Shown: positions 27,525 to 37,327 of the stretch, piece by piece | How positions within the stretch are numbered: the first letter of the stretch is position 1 | Layout of the letters: the number at the start of each line of letters is the position of its first letter | Source of the DNA: Nostoc sp. UHCC 0302 | GTDB lineage: Bacteria; Cyanobacteriota; Cyanobacteriia; Cyanobacteriales; Nostocaceae | Length of the DNA stretch: 64,000 nt | Assembly: GCF_038096175.1 (NCBI RefSeq) | Contig: NZ_CP151099.1 | Coordinates: 2,358,501 to 2,422,500, forward strand | Direction of reading: 5' to 3' | Translations under genes and position numbers: made by a program | Notes under the pieces: model-generated | Seen by the model: only the letters and a program-made list of their open reading frames with translations | What the model was told of the DNA's origin: nothing | Databases searched by the model: none

Positions 27525-27947
27525 TTCATAGCTCCTTAAAAGCTGAAATTATCTTTTTTCCAAGACTTCAACCAGTTTTTACACTTTTATAAATCTCGCC
27601 CCACAAACTACAGCATCATTAATTTATGTATTTTCAAAGTTAGTAAGAAACCTGATTTGGAAAATTGCAACTAGCTTTATATCGATAAATAAAACTCTTT
27701 CGGTACAAGTTAAGAGATATTTTGTATGTTAGTTTTTATAGACTATGGCGGGCAAAGATAATATATATATCATTAGAAGTAAAGTAATTTGGCTAAGATT
27801 ACATCAGTAAACATAGCTAAAAATTGCACATTATATTGACGGAGCCATTGCAAAATCATGACAAAAGTGTGGCCAAAGCAAGTGGTAATGACAGGACTTG
27901 CACAGCGTCATACCATTTGATTTTAATAGCCAACTCCGGGACAGGAT
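27525..27947. other. Intergenic region upstream of the deacetylase
   Basis: AT-rich, no gene or strong repeat. The last 100 bases may be the degenerate 5' end of the transporter pseudogene that follows. Confidence 0.4.
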
Positions 27948-28375
27948 GACCCCGATACCAAATTTCGGGTTGAACGCATTGAAGTTGTTGGTAGTACAGT
28001 TTTTTCACCAGAACAATTTACCGCTATTACAGCTCCCTTTGTGGGGCGGGATCTGACATTTGCGGAATTAGTGCAAGTCAGAGATGCTATCACAAAACTC
28101 TACGTTGATCGGGGCTATGTAACTACGAGGGCATTAATTACACCGCAGATATTAGAAGCTGGGGTAATCAAAATTCAGGTAATTGAAGGTAATTTACAAG
28201 AAATCAAGATCATCGGCAATAGAAGATTGCACAGTCAATATATTCGCGATCGCATTCAACTAGGTGCTGGAACACCGCTGAATGTGCCGCGTTTACTCTG
28301 TTTTTGGTCAGAGGCGATTTACAACTAGCAGCAGATTCCCTAGTACCGTTAGAGCAATTTGGTCTTGGTGGACAG
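27948..28375 (+). pseudogene. Remnant of a TpsB/ShlB-type outer-membrane transporter
   Basis: The in-frame part reads FRVERIEVVGSTVFSP and continues through IKIQVIEGNLQEIKIIGNRR, a POTRA domain of two-partner secretion transporters. The frame then breaks at about 28295, and a second frame resumes with FLVRGDLQLAADSLVPLEQF plus GLGGQ, which belongs near the C-terminal end of the beta barrel in intact proteins. Several hundred codons between them are missing, and a TAG interrupts the 5' end. Clearly non-functional. Intact relatives export large adhesins or haemolysin-like proteins. Confidence 0.85.
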
Positions 28376-28517
28376 CTTTGTTATAACTTTGCCGATTTGA
28401 CACGGTTATTGAGAATGATGCAAAATATCAGCCACTCAAAACGCGATGAGAATTTAACTAGCAGATGTTAAAGCGATTGTTGCTTTGATTGGGAAATTAG
28501 AAATGCCATCAAGATTT

Positions 28518-30446
28518 TCAAGTGAGTCCGAATCTTTCTTGCAGAACGCAAGCACTAAGCATTCTTAACAAATTAAAGTCTGCGGTAGCGCGATCGCTCT
28601 CACTCATTATAGGTAATTGGTCAAGCAAATTAATTACTGCTGCTTGATCATAAAAGGGTACACGGGACATTACTGAACTCCGTAGTGTATCTTGAATCAG
28701 TTGTTGTAATGCTTCATTCGGATTAAAAGTTGAAGGTGGAGCAATAAATGGATGCTTTTGGCGCTTATATACTGTATCTGTGATGAATGGCTTTGCTGCT
28801 TCTCGCAAAACATATTTTTCGGTGAGACCACTAATTTTGAGTGAAATGGGAAAGGTGCGAACTAATTCCACAACTTTGTGATCTAAAAAAGGTAGCCGTC
28901 CTTCTATGGAATGTGCCATTTCAACACCATCACCCAACATTCGTAATAGGTAATTGGCTAAATTTGTTTTTGACCACAAATAGAGAGATTGATTGACAGG
29001 CTCTCTTCCTTTAAGTTGACCTTCGACATCTATTTGATTAAAAAATATGCGATAAATATCACGCTCTTGGAACTCGGAAATCAGTTCTGGCGAATACAAA
29101 TGAATAGACTTGAGATGTCTTTGAGCAGCAGCTTGCATCCAAGCTGGGGCAAAATTTAACAAGTGTTGAATCGTATTTAATGCTGGAATTATTTGCTCAT
29201 CAGCAAATAATAAACCTACTGAAACTTGATTCTTCTGTTTCAGGTCTTTTAATAGTAGTTTGATAGTTTCTTCGTCTTCTCCTTCTTGATTAGAGAGTAA
29301 TTTGTCTTGGCGAAAATGAACGTAACCTCCAAAGATTTCGTCTGAGCCTTCTCCTGTAAGTACAACTTTATAGCCTGCATCTCTAGCAGCACGACTTAAC
29401 AGATACTTGGCAGTAGTGTTAGCGTTCATACTGAGCATTTCACAATGCCATATCGCGTCAGCAAAATTTTCTGCTATGTCTTTTTGACGAATCTGGATAA
29501 CTTGAATATTGGCTTTGCAATATGTTGCTGTTTCACGCGCGATCGCTTCTTCGTTATACACTCCTTCTTCAAAAGCAATGGTAAACGCCTGCATAGGTTC
29601 AGAGCTATGAGCTGTCGCCATTCCTAGCACCGCAGATGAATCTAAACCACCACTCAAATAACAGCCAACTGGCACATCAGCCCTTAAACGTAGTTGAACA
29701 GCTTCATCTAACGTATGACGAAGCTGTTCAATGTAATCTTCTGGAGTATGTAGAGTTAAGGAATCATGCATTTGGGGATAATCAAAATCCCAGTAACGAT
29801 GCAGTCGAATATCAGAGCGGGATGCTAGCAGAAAATAGCCAGGTGGCACTTGATGCACATTTGCGTATAGAGTGCGGTCTGAAGATAAAACTCCCCAAGT
29901 ATCTTGCCAGAAAGATTCACGATCCCAATGAGCTGGTACACCTGCGGCAAACAAAGCTTTGACTTCGGAAGCTATGTATAAGGTGTTGTTGTAAATACTG
30001 TAATAAAGTGGCTTGATGCCAAAGCGATCGCGTGCTGCAAATAGCACTTCATTACGTTTATCCCAAATTATAAAAGCGAATTCGCCTCGTAAATGATGTA
30101 AGCATTGTGTCCCGAATTCATCGTATAAATGCAGAGCAATTTCACTGTCAGAATTGGTTTTTAACTGATATCCTTTTTGTTTTAAATCACGCTGTATCCG
30201 CTCGAAGTCATAAAACTCGTTGTTGGCAATTAAATATAAAGTTTCATCATGATTTGTAATTGGCTGTTCGCCTCTCACGAGGTCAATAATACTGAGTCTT
30301 CTATGTCCTAAAGCAACTCGTTGATCATGAGAAATCCAGAATTTTTGTCCATCTGGGCCTCGATGCTTTAAGCAATCCATCCCTAATTTTAAAGACGACT
30401 CAGAAATTGGTTCCTCTGCTGAAAATAATGCTACTATGCCACACAT
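28518..30446 (-). CDS. asnB: Asparagine synthetase, glutamine hydrolysing
   Basis: 642 residues with both domains. The N-terminal glutaminase begins MCGIVALF with Cys2 as nucleophile; RHRGPDG-like (LKHRGPDGQK) and SNEFYDF-like segments follow. The C-terminal synthetase carries the PP-loop LSGGLDSSAVLG near residue 265 and GEGSDEIFGGY near 370. The protein converts aspartate and glutamine to asparagine using ATP. Some paralogues of this length modify peptides or cell-wall components, and nothing nearby decides between the two. Start ATG 30446. Confidence 0.9.
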   Translation of the reverse strand: MCGIVALFSAEEPISESSLKLGMDCLKHRGPDGQKFWISHDQRVALGHRRLSIIDLVRGEQPITNHDETLYLIANNEFYDFERIQRDLKQKGYQLKTNSDSEIALHLYDEFGTQCLHHLRGEFAFIIWDKRNEVLFAARDRFGIKPLYYSIYNNTLYIASEVKALFAAGVPAHWDRESFWQDTWGVLSSDRTLYANVHQVPPGYFLLASRSDIRLHRYWDFDYPQMHDSLTLHTPEDYIEQLRHTLDEAVQLRLRADVPVGCYLSGGLDSSAVLGMATAHSSEPMQAFTIAFEEGVYNEEAIARETATYCKANIQVIQIRQKDIAENFADAIWHCEMLSMNANTTAKYLLSRAARDAGYKVVLTGEGSDEIFGGYVHFRQDKLLSNQEGEDEETIKLLLKDLKQKNQVSVGLLFADEQIIPALNTIQHLLNFAPAWMQAAAQRHLKSIHLYSPELISEFQERDIYRIFFNQIDVEGQLKGREPVNQSLYLWSKTNLANYLLRMLGDGVEMAHSIEGRLPFLDHKVVELVRTFPISLKISGLTEKYVLREAAKPFITDTVYKRQKHPFIAPPSTFNPNEALQQLIQDTLRSSVMSRVPFYDQAAVINLLDQLPIMSESDRATADFNLLRMLSACVLQERFGLT

Positions 30447-30753
30447 AAATTAACTTTAACTATATTAGTATCCTTCCTAATAGTGGCAAGCAAAGGAATA
30501 TAATCATCCTTCTTGAGAAGGGTGTGAAATAACTTTTCAGTTTACTAAATCAGCTAAGGCGGATAAACTTGAACCACAATGGCGACCACGTAATGTTTAT
30601 TCTTGTTTACTGCGTCGTCCGATTGTGTGTAGTCTATACTACACCTTTACCTGTCCATAAGATTTGGAATGTCTGGATATCTCATCCCAAGAAGTGGTAG
30701 CTGCTGGCTTGGATTTGTTAAAAAATTGATTCCAAGGCTTTAAGCTTGATAAG
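30447..30753. other. Intergenic region
   Basis: A 39-codon plus-strand frame at 30541-30660 lacks a start and is not recognised. No hairpin of note. Confidence 0.35.
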
Positions 30754-31401
30754 TTAAAGAACAATTTCCTCACCTCGCTCTGTAAAGCGAACTTCTTTAA
30801 TTTTCCATTGGTTATTACTCGTCAGTGTTTTGCGGACACTGCCAAATAAAGCAAACTGTTCACAACTAGAAAGAGAAGCTATTTGCCGTTTTGACTCAGG
30901 AGATATTCGTAAATCAACTGTAGCAATGCCATTTTTGACACTAACACGATACCCAGACAAGCCAAAGTCACTGGTATCTCGTTGAGCTAAAATTTTCCCT
31001 ACTGCACTTTTTACAGGTTCCTCGGCTGGGACTGCAACCTTTTCTGGAATTAATTTTTGACATTGAACATCGCTTGTGTATAAAGTGACGTTGGTCGTTT
31101 TGCTAGTGGCAGCCTGAGAAGTTGAGTCAGGTGTATTTTCGCTTGAGGATTCTTTATTAGGAGATTTAGCTCTTAGCTGGGCTACACTTGGGTTTTGGCT
31201 TGGAACTGGTGATGATGCGCTGTTCGGTGTTGTAGTGAGTGGTGGCGATGATGTACTGTTTGGTGTTGTGACAGGTACTGGTGTTTGGCTGCTAATATTA
31301 CGAGAGGTAGGGCTAGAGTTACAACCGCTGAGGCTGGCTGCGATCGCTACAACAATAAAGGGTAAGAGACATCTTTTGCTAGTGGTGATAATTGTACTCA
31401 T
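30754..31401 (-). CDS. GerMN-domain lipoprotein
   Basis: 215 residues. The N-terminus is a lipoprotein signal with lipobox LSGC (Cys27), followed by a Ser/Thr/Pro-rich linker of about 75 residues and a C-terminal GerMN-like domain (VTLYTSDVQCQKLIPEKVAV through VKNGIATVDLRIS to WKIKEVRFTERGEEI). In Bacillus such domains occur in GerM; in cyanobacteria the family has no known function. It should be anchored to the periplasmic side of a membrane. Start ATG 31401. Confidence 0.8.
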   Translation of the reverse strand: MSTIITTSKRCLLPFIVVAIAASLSGCNSSPTSRNISSQTPVPVTTPNSTSSPPLTTTPNSASSPVPSQNPSVAQLRAKSPNKESSSENTPDSTSQAATSKTTNVTLYTSDVQCQKLIPEKVAVPAEEPVKSAVGKILAQRDTSDFGLSGYRVSVKNGIATVDLRISPESKRQIASLSSCEQFALFGSVRKTLTSNNQWKIKEVRFTERGEEIVL

Positions 31402-32265
31402 AATACTGTTTGTTGCTGTATGTTTTTATATAAACTTCAGTGTCTTTGGGATAAATTCCGTATAAATTTATAGTTTATTAAGCAATTATATGTTGTTTTA
31501 TCTGTCTCCAATTATGCATTACACAGAGACAAAGCAAAGATTCGTGAGAGTAATACCATCAATATAACTAGAAGTCTAAAGGTATAAAGAGAATCAAAAA
31601 TTAATTCTTTTTACACCCTTACGCCCTTGATTATTGGCTAGCGTAAGTCCTTAATATAAAACTGCTCTAGAGCGAGTCCAGAGCAGTATCAGCATTGAAG
31701 AAGAAGATTTTTATACAAATGGCGTGGATTTAGGGGGCTTTACGACGATTTTGGTTTTGTTCCAGAGATGTGTTTACACCGTAGCCTTAGCCAGGAGAGG
31801 GATGTCCGTTAGGACAGGATAAGTCAGATCACTTATGTGTACACGGTAGCTTTTTTAAAGAGGGACTAGAGGGGATCTCGATACAACTTGATACTTTACA
31901 AGCATCATCTAAGCTCGACTTTATCCATTTTTTCGCAACGCGATACTCTTGCGGAGTCGTTGCAGGAACGCTATCGCTGAAACCTTTGTGGGACAGTAGT
32001 TTCACTTTTTTAACTTCATCGATAATCTATGAGGCAGAAAAAGTATTTGCTAAAAAGCCAGGTTTTTTGCCAGAGAAAGAAAACCAAGTTCTTAATTTTG
32101 GATAAAGTCGAGCTAAGACGTAAGATGAATACTTGATTTAGCTAACTAATGTATTGACTAAGTTATTGGTCTACTGTTCTAAAGCCAAACTACATTCATG
32201 TTGCTAGCCCATTAAGTTCCAAAAATCAAGTTTTGTTAAATTTCTCATCTTACTAAGAATCAAAT
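31402..32265. other. Long intergenic region with repeats
   Basis: About 860 bases without a supported gene. Contains a short hairpin (31661-31687) and a GC-rich inverted stretch at about 31932-31980 (GCAACGCGATACTCTTGCGG and its partner). The latter is of the dispersed-repeat type. Confidence 0.45.
31661..31687. terminator. Short hairpin, possibly terminator-like
   Basis: ACTGCTCT (31661-31668) and AGAGCAGT (31680-31687) form a perfect 8-bp stem with an 11-base loop. No T-run follows on the plus strand; on the minus strand TTTATATTAAGG follows. No gene ends nearby, so its role is unclear. Confidence 0.35.
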
Positions 32266-32547
32266 TTAGTATCCATTATAAAAACTATCTACTCTAATAT
32301 CCCGCCAAATATCAGAAATCTGCCAGCCTGATTTTCCAACAGATTGAACAAGAGGATTGTCACGCACTGGAATATAGTTATCTTCTTCATCCTCTATGTA
32401 AATTGGTTCCTCTTCTTCAATTGGTGGTTCCTCGATATCAATAGTATCGGTACTATCGGCAAAAATATCTTGCTCTTTTAGTAAGTCTATTATGTCTGTC
32501 CTTCTGAGGACTGGCTTATCGGATTTTTTGATTAGTTGCATATCCAT
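32266..32547 (-). CDS. Small acidic protein of unknown function
   Basis: 93 residues from ATG 32547 (the open frame extends to a TTG at 32628, but that leader has no ribosome site). A basic N-terminus (MDMQLIKKSDKPVLRRTD) is followed by a very acidic middle (IEEPPIEEEEPIYIEDEEDN) and a C-terminus ending SGWQISDIWRDIRVDSFYNGY. I do not recognise it. The pattern is protein-like and could be an adaptor or inhibitor, but it may also be a chance frame. Confidence 0.4.
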   Translation of the reverse strand: MDMQLIKKSDKPVLRRTDIIDLLKEQDIFADSTDTIDIEEPPIEEEEPIYIEDEEDNYIPVRDNPLVQSVGKSGWQISDIWRDIRVDSFYNGY

Positions 32548-33401
32548 TGCGATTTTTAGATTGTACAAATTGACAAAAAAACGAGGCTCTGAATATTGAT
32601 TCAGAAAGAAGCTAATACAGTCTTTCAAGCATCTTCTTCAGTGAGCCGGAAAAGCTTTGATGAGTTTAGTATTGAAAAAATTAAGTTGGATAAACTAGGA
32701 TACAGTAAATTTCTTAAAAATACGAGTGTCTGCTGAGAAAATTATGGAATTGAAGTCAAGAAATTAAAAAAGCACTTCATACGTTTATTAACCCTCTAAT
32801 TTCTGCTTTAGCTTATCCTAACCGCATTGCAGTTGCAGAGATTTTTCGATCAAGTATCCCTCTTTCACTTACCGCCCGTTCTAAAGCGGTGTCAAATTTT
32901 CAATATTCATCTAGAGTCGTTTTGTATCATTTGACAAATTGACAATTGTGTGGTTTGGATAGATAGGTCATCATTGAGGTCTTGTTTTAGTCTGTGTACA
33001 TAGTTCGGACAGTCTACACCGAGAAAGCTACTCTTACTGAATAAACCAAAAATAGAAAATTTCTTTTGTGCGTCAGATATACAGCAAATATATAGCAACT
33101 TGCTGGAAAGGATGATAAAATTTTGATGAACACGACATAAACTGAACTGTTCAATTCATTAATTCGTTATAAAGGTGATTCATCTGTTAAGGGAACAACA
33201 GATGAATTACCTTTTACTTTTAATTAACTAACTTTTAGGTATTTCCTTTTGCTACGCAACGCGATAAGCCCAGCTACATCTGAAGCCCTTTATGGCGATC
33301 ATATAGAGTAAGAAACCTGCCTATATCGCTAGTTCATCAAGACAATCAGTAATGCCAATTCTTCAAAGATTCAATGCTCAATATTTTTTAACATTAGCTA
33401 T
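32548..33401. other. Long intergenic region with possible small transcript
   Basis: Contains a 62-codon plus-strand frame without a start (32754-32942, reading INPLISALAYPNRIAVAEIF) that may be gene debris, and a strong plus-strand terminator at 33171-33214 with no recognised gene in front of it. Confidence 0.45.
33171..33214 (+). terminator. Strong intrinsic terminator without an assigned gene
   Basis: An 18-base arm (33171-33188) is complementary to 33197-33214 at 17 of 18 positions around an eight-base loop. TACTTTTAATT follows on the plus strand. The last annotated plus-strand gene upstream ends near 28 kb, so this would end an unannotated RNA or is left over from a lost gene. Confidence 0.65.
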
Positions 33402-33792
33402 ATGAAAGACCACAACTTAATAATTGACTTACAAAACAAACCTAATCAGTTCACGCAGATTTCGCGATATAGCAAAGTTCCTACCATCAAACATGGAGAT
33501 ATCGAAAGATATGAGTCTGCGATTATGAATGAATATTTAGATTTCCTGAAACTACCCTTATTGCCATGTGATCTAGCAGCTAAAGCGATCGCTCTGAATT
33601 TAGATTGCTAACACTCGCTTTCTACCTGCGTTTAACAAATTTCTCTGCGGTAAAGATAGCACCGAAACAGAAAAACCCAACTTACAGAAATGGTGGAATC
33701 CTGTAGGCGATCGCAACTCAGTTCAAGCAGATATAAATCCTGAAAGCTTTTATTTAGAAGGTTTAGCAAGATTCTTGGACAACCAACGATAG
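33402..33792 (+). pseudogene. Glutathione S-transferase remnant
   Basis: The first frame (33402-33611) carries [20 protein letters not shown] followed by NEYLD, the thioredoxin-like-domain segment of GSTs (cis-Pro VP and the YESAIINEYLD-type glutathione site). It lacks the first 20 or so residues and the early helices. A +1 shift at about 33610 gives a second frame with TRFLPAFNKFLCGKD and ending FYLEGLARFLDNQR at TAG 33790, matching the C-terminal helical domain. Truncated, frameshifted and internally deleted, so not functional. Confidence 0.8.
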
Positions 33793-33910
33793 TTAGTGCT
33801 GCTCAAAAGGAGGATAAGGAGACAGGGGCAAAAATAACTAATACCCCAGTCCCCAATCCCCATTGCCCCTTATCCCCAGAGGGGGGTTTGATTTACCCAA
33901 TCCCCAACCC

Positions 33911-34321
33911 CTAGTCCAACGCAAGTAGCTTTGACACATCTGCATGTGCTAAGACAACACTAGGTTCACGCTGGAGAGCAGCGTAGTATTTTCTGGCAAA
34001 TGCATTACCCACCTCTGACGGTACAATCAGCGTACGAGCATCGGTAATCAAAGTTTGAACATTTTCTAGCGATGCGGGTTCATCTGCTGTCAGCATTTGG
34101 TCAATTTGTACAATCAGCTCAGAAATACGATGTAGCCAAGCAAATTGTTCATGATTGAGAGCAAGTTCAAGGAGTTCTTTAGTTGATACTCGTCCCTGAA
34201 CTTGTTCGTAGGCGATGCGTTCTGCGTCAAGCAATACCTTATGAAGGCTTAGTAATTTGTTTCGCAAATCGCGTAGATATTGATGTTGACGTATTCTTTG
34301 TACAAGTGTGTTAGAAGTCAA
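33911..34321 (-). CDS. Conserved-looking helical protein of unknown function
   Basis: 136 residues, predicted mostly helical (DLRNKLLSLHKVLLDAERIA, LLELALNHEQFAWLHRISEL, ISELIVQIDQMLTADEPASL). No membrane segment, signal peptide or catalytic motif. I do not recognise the family by name. Composition and the start at ATG 34321 support a real gene. It is divergent from the PadR regulator gene, with a 15-bp palindrome between them, and may be its regulatory target. Confidence 0.65.
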   Translation of the reverse strand: MTSNTLVQRIRQHQYLRDLRNKLLSLHKVLLDAERIAYEQVQGRVSTKELLELALNHEQFAWLHRISELIVQIDQMLTADEPASLENVQTLITDARTLIVPSEVGNAFARKYYAALQREPSVVLAHADVSKLLALD

Positions 34322-34488
34322 TGGAACCCATCCTCTTATGACGAAAGCCTTTAATGGCTTGAATAATTTCTCCTTGAGTATTCATCACAAATAGACTGTG
34401 AAGTCAGTCTATAAGCCATCTGTTGTTGCCAGCAAGTTCTTGCTTTGGCGTTTCCGAATATACAACTATTATATGATAAATCTTATAT

Positions 34489-34503
34489 TAGCATATAATG
34501 CTA
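34489..34503. promoter_or_regulatory. Candidate operator palindrome upstream of padR-like gene
   Basis: TAGCAT-N3-ATGCTA is a perfect 15-base dyad, lying 51 bases before the PadR start inside very AT-rich DNA. Partial CTTATA/TATAAG arms (34482-34507) extend it. PadR proteins usually bind their own promoters at dyads of this size, so autoregulation is a reasonable guess. Confidence 0.5.
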
Positions 34504-34554
34504 TAAGAAATAACATATATAGTTTTGACTACTTTAAAGTTCGGAAAACCGCCT

Positions 34555-35091
34555 ATGTCGCTAGCACACGCAATTCTAGGTCTCCTTCAGCAAGAACAAA
34601 TGACAGGTTATGACCTGAAAACGAGCTGTTTTGATCAATGCATTGCTCACTTGTGGACAGCAGACCAGGCACAGATTTACAGAACCCTCGATAAACTAGT
34701 CGAGCAAGGTTGGATTACTTGTAAAGTTGAGATTCAAAGCGATCGCCCTAACCGTAAGGTCTACAGCATGACCCAAACAGGAAAAGCGGAACTAATCCGT
34801 TGGCTTCAATGCCCTCAGCCTTTGCCAACATTAAGAGAACCGTTGCTCGTGCAGTTATTTTTTGGGGCGCAGTTACCAAATGAAGCGCTTATTAAATTGC
34901 TAGAGCATCAACTAGTGGCACGCAACCAAAAGTTAGATACTTGTGGCAATATTCAGCTACCAGCACTTGGAGATCAAAGTGCAAATCGTGAAGAGATTAT
35001 GCAACGGCTTGTACTAGAGTTAGTGATTCGCAGAGAACAGACTTATATTGATTGGCTCAAGACAGCTATTGATGTGATTAGCCACCAGTAG
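34555..35091 (+). CDS. PadR-family transcriptional regulator
   Basis: 178 residues. The N-terminal winged helix is typical (MSLAHAILGLLQQEQMTGYD, then AQIYRTLDKLVEQGWITCKV and NRKVYSMTQTGKAEL). The C-terminal half (about residues 85-178) is the helical dimerisation domain found in the Vir/PadR-2 subgroup. It should act as a repressor responding to an unknown ligand. The TTG at 34525 is in frame, but ATG 34555 matches family starts. The adjacent divergent gene at 33911-34321 is a possible target. Confidence 0.9.
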   Translation: MSLAHAILGLLQQEQMTGYDLKTSCFDQCIAHLWTADQAQIYRTLDKLVEQGWITCKVEIQSDRPNRKVYSMTQTGKAELIRWLQCPQPLPTLREPLLVQLFFGAQLPNEALIKLLEHQLVARNQKLDTCGNIQLPALGDQSANREEIMQRLVLELVIRREQTYIDWLKTAIDVISHQ

Positions 35092-35866
35092 GGAGGGGCC
35101 ACTGGGAAAACTACTCGTGTCTTTTTTCTCCTAACTCGGCACGCTGTTCAAAGCCCCGCTACCGCTGATAGCACTTTCAAGCTAGAAGTTAATATACTGG
35201 TGGGTGAGATAAAACCAAATTATGTAAAGTAAAAAGTTTGTATATTTTCTCTATGCACAAATATTACTTGTCAAGGAACAAAATTGAACTGGAGTAGTAA
35301 CAGATCAAAACTTCTGGAATTGCTTTATATATGCTTTATATATTTAGTTCGGAATTAGCCTAGCTTATTGATAAGGTAAAAGCCAAAGTCAATCAAAGTA
35401 ATCAGATAACAGACAGTTTTAACTTCAAGCTTTATGCGTTTTGTTAATATTACTTTAGATAGTTCAGTTTTTTACCACCCACCCAGTGAATAACCTCAAT
35501 GAAAAAACTAAATATTTCCTAAGCTTAGTAATTTAGCAATGCCTGGTGACAAGCTACTAGCTTGTTCCTAACGGAGACTAAGGCGTAGCTTGCTTCCCCG
35601 TAGGAGTACGGCAAGGCTCTGCGATCGCATCTACGCTTTTGTGTGCAGTCTACTCCAAACAGTAAAAATCATAAAAAGACAACAACAGCCAAAAACCATA
35701 CATTTATTTTATAAATGTCATCTCAAGAACTTTTCAAAGTCTGCTGATTTGAGCAAATTAACACGTTTGTCACACAGCAGTATTAAGTTTAAGTAAATAA
35801 GTAAAAAAAGTATGATAAAGTCCGGTAAAGTCATATCTAAAATAAACTTTATAACTTTTTTTTAAA
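35092..35866. other. Long intergenic region with dispersed repeat
   Basis: No supported gene. GC-rich repeat material around 35570-35640 (GTAGCTTGCTTCCCCGTAGG, GGCAAGGCTCTGCGATCGCA). Probably contains the promoter of the AAA-protein gene at its AT-rich right end. Confidence 0.45.
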
Positions 35867-37327
35867 ATGAAGCTTGAAGAAGGATTGGTCATTTTAGATG
35901 CATTTCTTGAACAAAGCTTAAATGACGTTCAGGAGTTAGTATTTCGCAAAGCTTGGGAAGGGCAAACGTATCCAGAGATAGCAGAAAGCTCTGGTTATGA
36001 CGCTAACTATATCAAGGATGTTGGTTCTAAGTTATGGAAGTTACTCTCAAATGCCTTTGAGGAAGAAGTAACTAAAAGTAATTTTCGGTCAGTTTTAAGA
36101 CGACGAGCGCAAAGTAGCGACAGTGGCATTCAGCAAAGAATACCCCAGAATTTACAGGTAGCAGCCTTGAGGGATTATCAAGCATCAGGCAGAGAAACAG
36201 TAGAAATTGAGATTCTCTCTGGAGATAGGGGAACATCAAGAACACTTTTGGCTGTGGGGGGACAAGAGGGCAGAAAACTCTCAATGCTTAATCCCGACTT
36301 TTTAGACGTTCCTAGTGGATCAGTGCCACTTAATTCCTTTTTTTATATTGAACGTCCTCCGATTGAAGAACGCACTTATGCCGAAATTAAAAAACCAGGG
36401 AGCCTAATTCGGATCAAAGCCCCCAATAACATGGGGAAAACCTCCCTGATGCACAGAATTATGGCTTATGCTAGACAGTCTGGAATACACACCGTCCAGA
36501 TCAATTTGCAGCAGGCGGATAGTCAAGTTTTCACTAGCTTAGAAAAATTCTTACGCTGGTTTTGTGCCAATGTCAGTCGGCAGTTGAATCTAGAACCAAA
36601 GCTGGATGATTATTGGGATGAGGATATCGGCAGCAAAGTTAGCTGCACATTATATTTACAAGACTATGTACTGCAAAAAATCGACTTTCCGGTAGTCTTA
36701 GCTTTGGATGAAGTGAATCGGATTTTCGAGTATCCAGAAATCTCTGGTGACTTTCTACCGTTACTACGCTCCTGGCATGAAGATGCTTCAGAACTGGATA
36801 TCTGGCAAAAACTTCGGCTGGTAGTGGTTCATGCTACAGAAGCTTATATTCCGTTAGATATCAATCAGTCGCCGTTCAATGTTGGGCTACCGATTAAGTT
36901 ACCGGAATTTAGTGTGGAGCAGATGCAAGATTTAGCCATGCGTCATGGGCTAGATTGGGCTAGAGGTGAGGTAGGAGTCCAAAAGCTGGCTGCTCTATTG
37001 GCGATGATTGGTGGGCATCCCTATCTAGCTCGGATCGCTTTTTATAACTTGGCACGTCAAGAGATAACTCTAGAGCAACTACTAGAAGAAGCCCCGACAA
37101 TTGCCGGAATTTATAGCGACTATTTGCGGCATCACCTAGCGAATCTCCAAGAGCATCCTGAATTGGCGATAGCACTCAAACGGGTAGTTACATCGCCAAC
37201 AAGTGTGCAATTAGAAGCGATCGCTGCCTATAAATTAGAAAGCATGGGTTTGGTGAAACTTGAAGGAAATCAAGCAATGCCTAGTTGTGAGTTGTATCGA
37301 CTGTATTTTGGCGAGCAATTGGGGTGA
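35867..37327 (+). CDS. AAA-like ATPase with vMAP-type N-terminal helix-turn-helix
   Basis: 486 residues. Residues about 1-75 are a helix-turn-helix domain (TYPEIAESSGYDANYIKDVG) of the kind found at the N-terminus of vWA-MoxR-associated proteins in cyanobacteria. A linker follows, then an AAA-like NTPase: PSGSVPLNSFFYIERPPIEE, the P-loop APNNMGKTSLM with Lys191 near residues 185-195, and a Walker B-like VVLALDEVNRIF. The C-terminus (MIGGHPYLARIAFYNLA) is the winged-helix-like tail of the family. Such proteins are proposed signalling or conflict-system ATPases. The next plus-strand gene has the same ATPase type. Confidence 0.82.
   Translation: MKLEEGLVILDAFLEQSLNDVQELVFRKAWEGQTYPEIAESSGYDANYIKDVGSKLWKLLSNAFEEEVTKSNFRSVLRRRAQSSDSGIQQRIPQNLQVAALRDYQASGRETVEIEILSGDRGTSRTLLAVGGQEGRKLSMLNPDFLDVPSGSVPLNSFFYIERPPIEERTYAEIKKPGSLIRIKAPNNMGKTSLMHRIMAYARQSGIHTVQINLQQADSQVFTSLEKFLRWFCANVSRQLNLEPKLDDYWDEDIGSKVSCTLYLQDYVLQKIDFPVVLALDEVNRIFEYPEISGDFLPLLRSWHEDASELDIWQKLRLVVVHATEAYIPLDINQSPFNVGLPIKLPEFSVEQMQDLAMRHGLDWARGEVGVQKLAALLAMIGGHPYLARIAFYNLARQEITLEQLLEEAPTIAGIYSDYLRHHLANLQEHPELAIALKRVVTSPTSVQLEAIAAYKLESMGLVKLEGNQAMPSCELYRLYFGEQLG

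Noticed and set aside
30541-30660. 39-codon plus-strand frame (KLEPQWRPRNVYSCLLRR)
   Set aside because: No start codon, no family recognised, too short to support.
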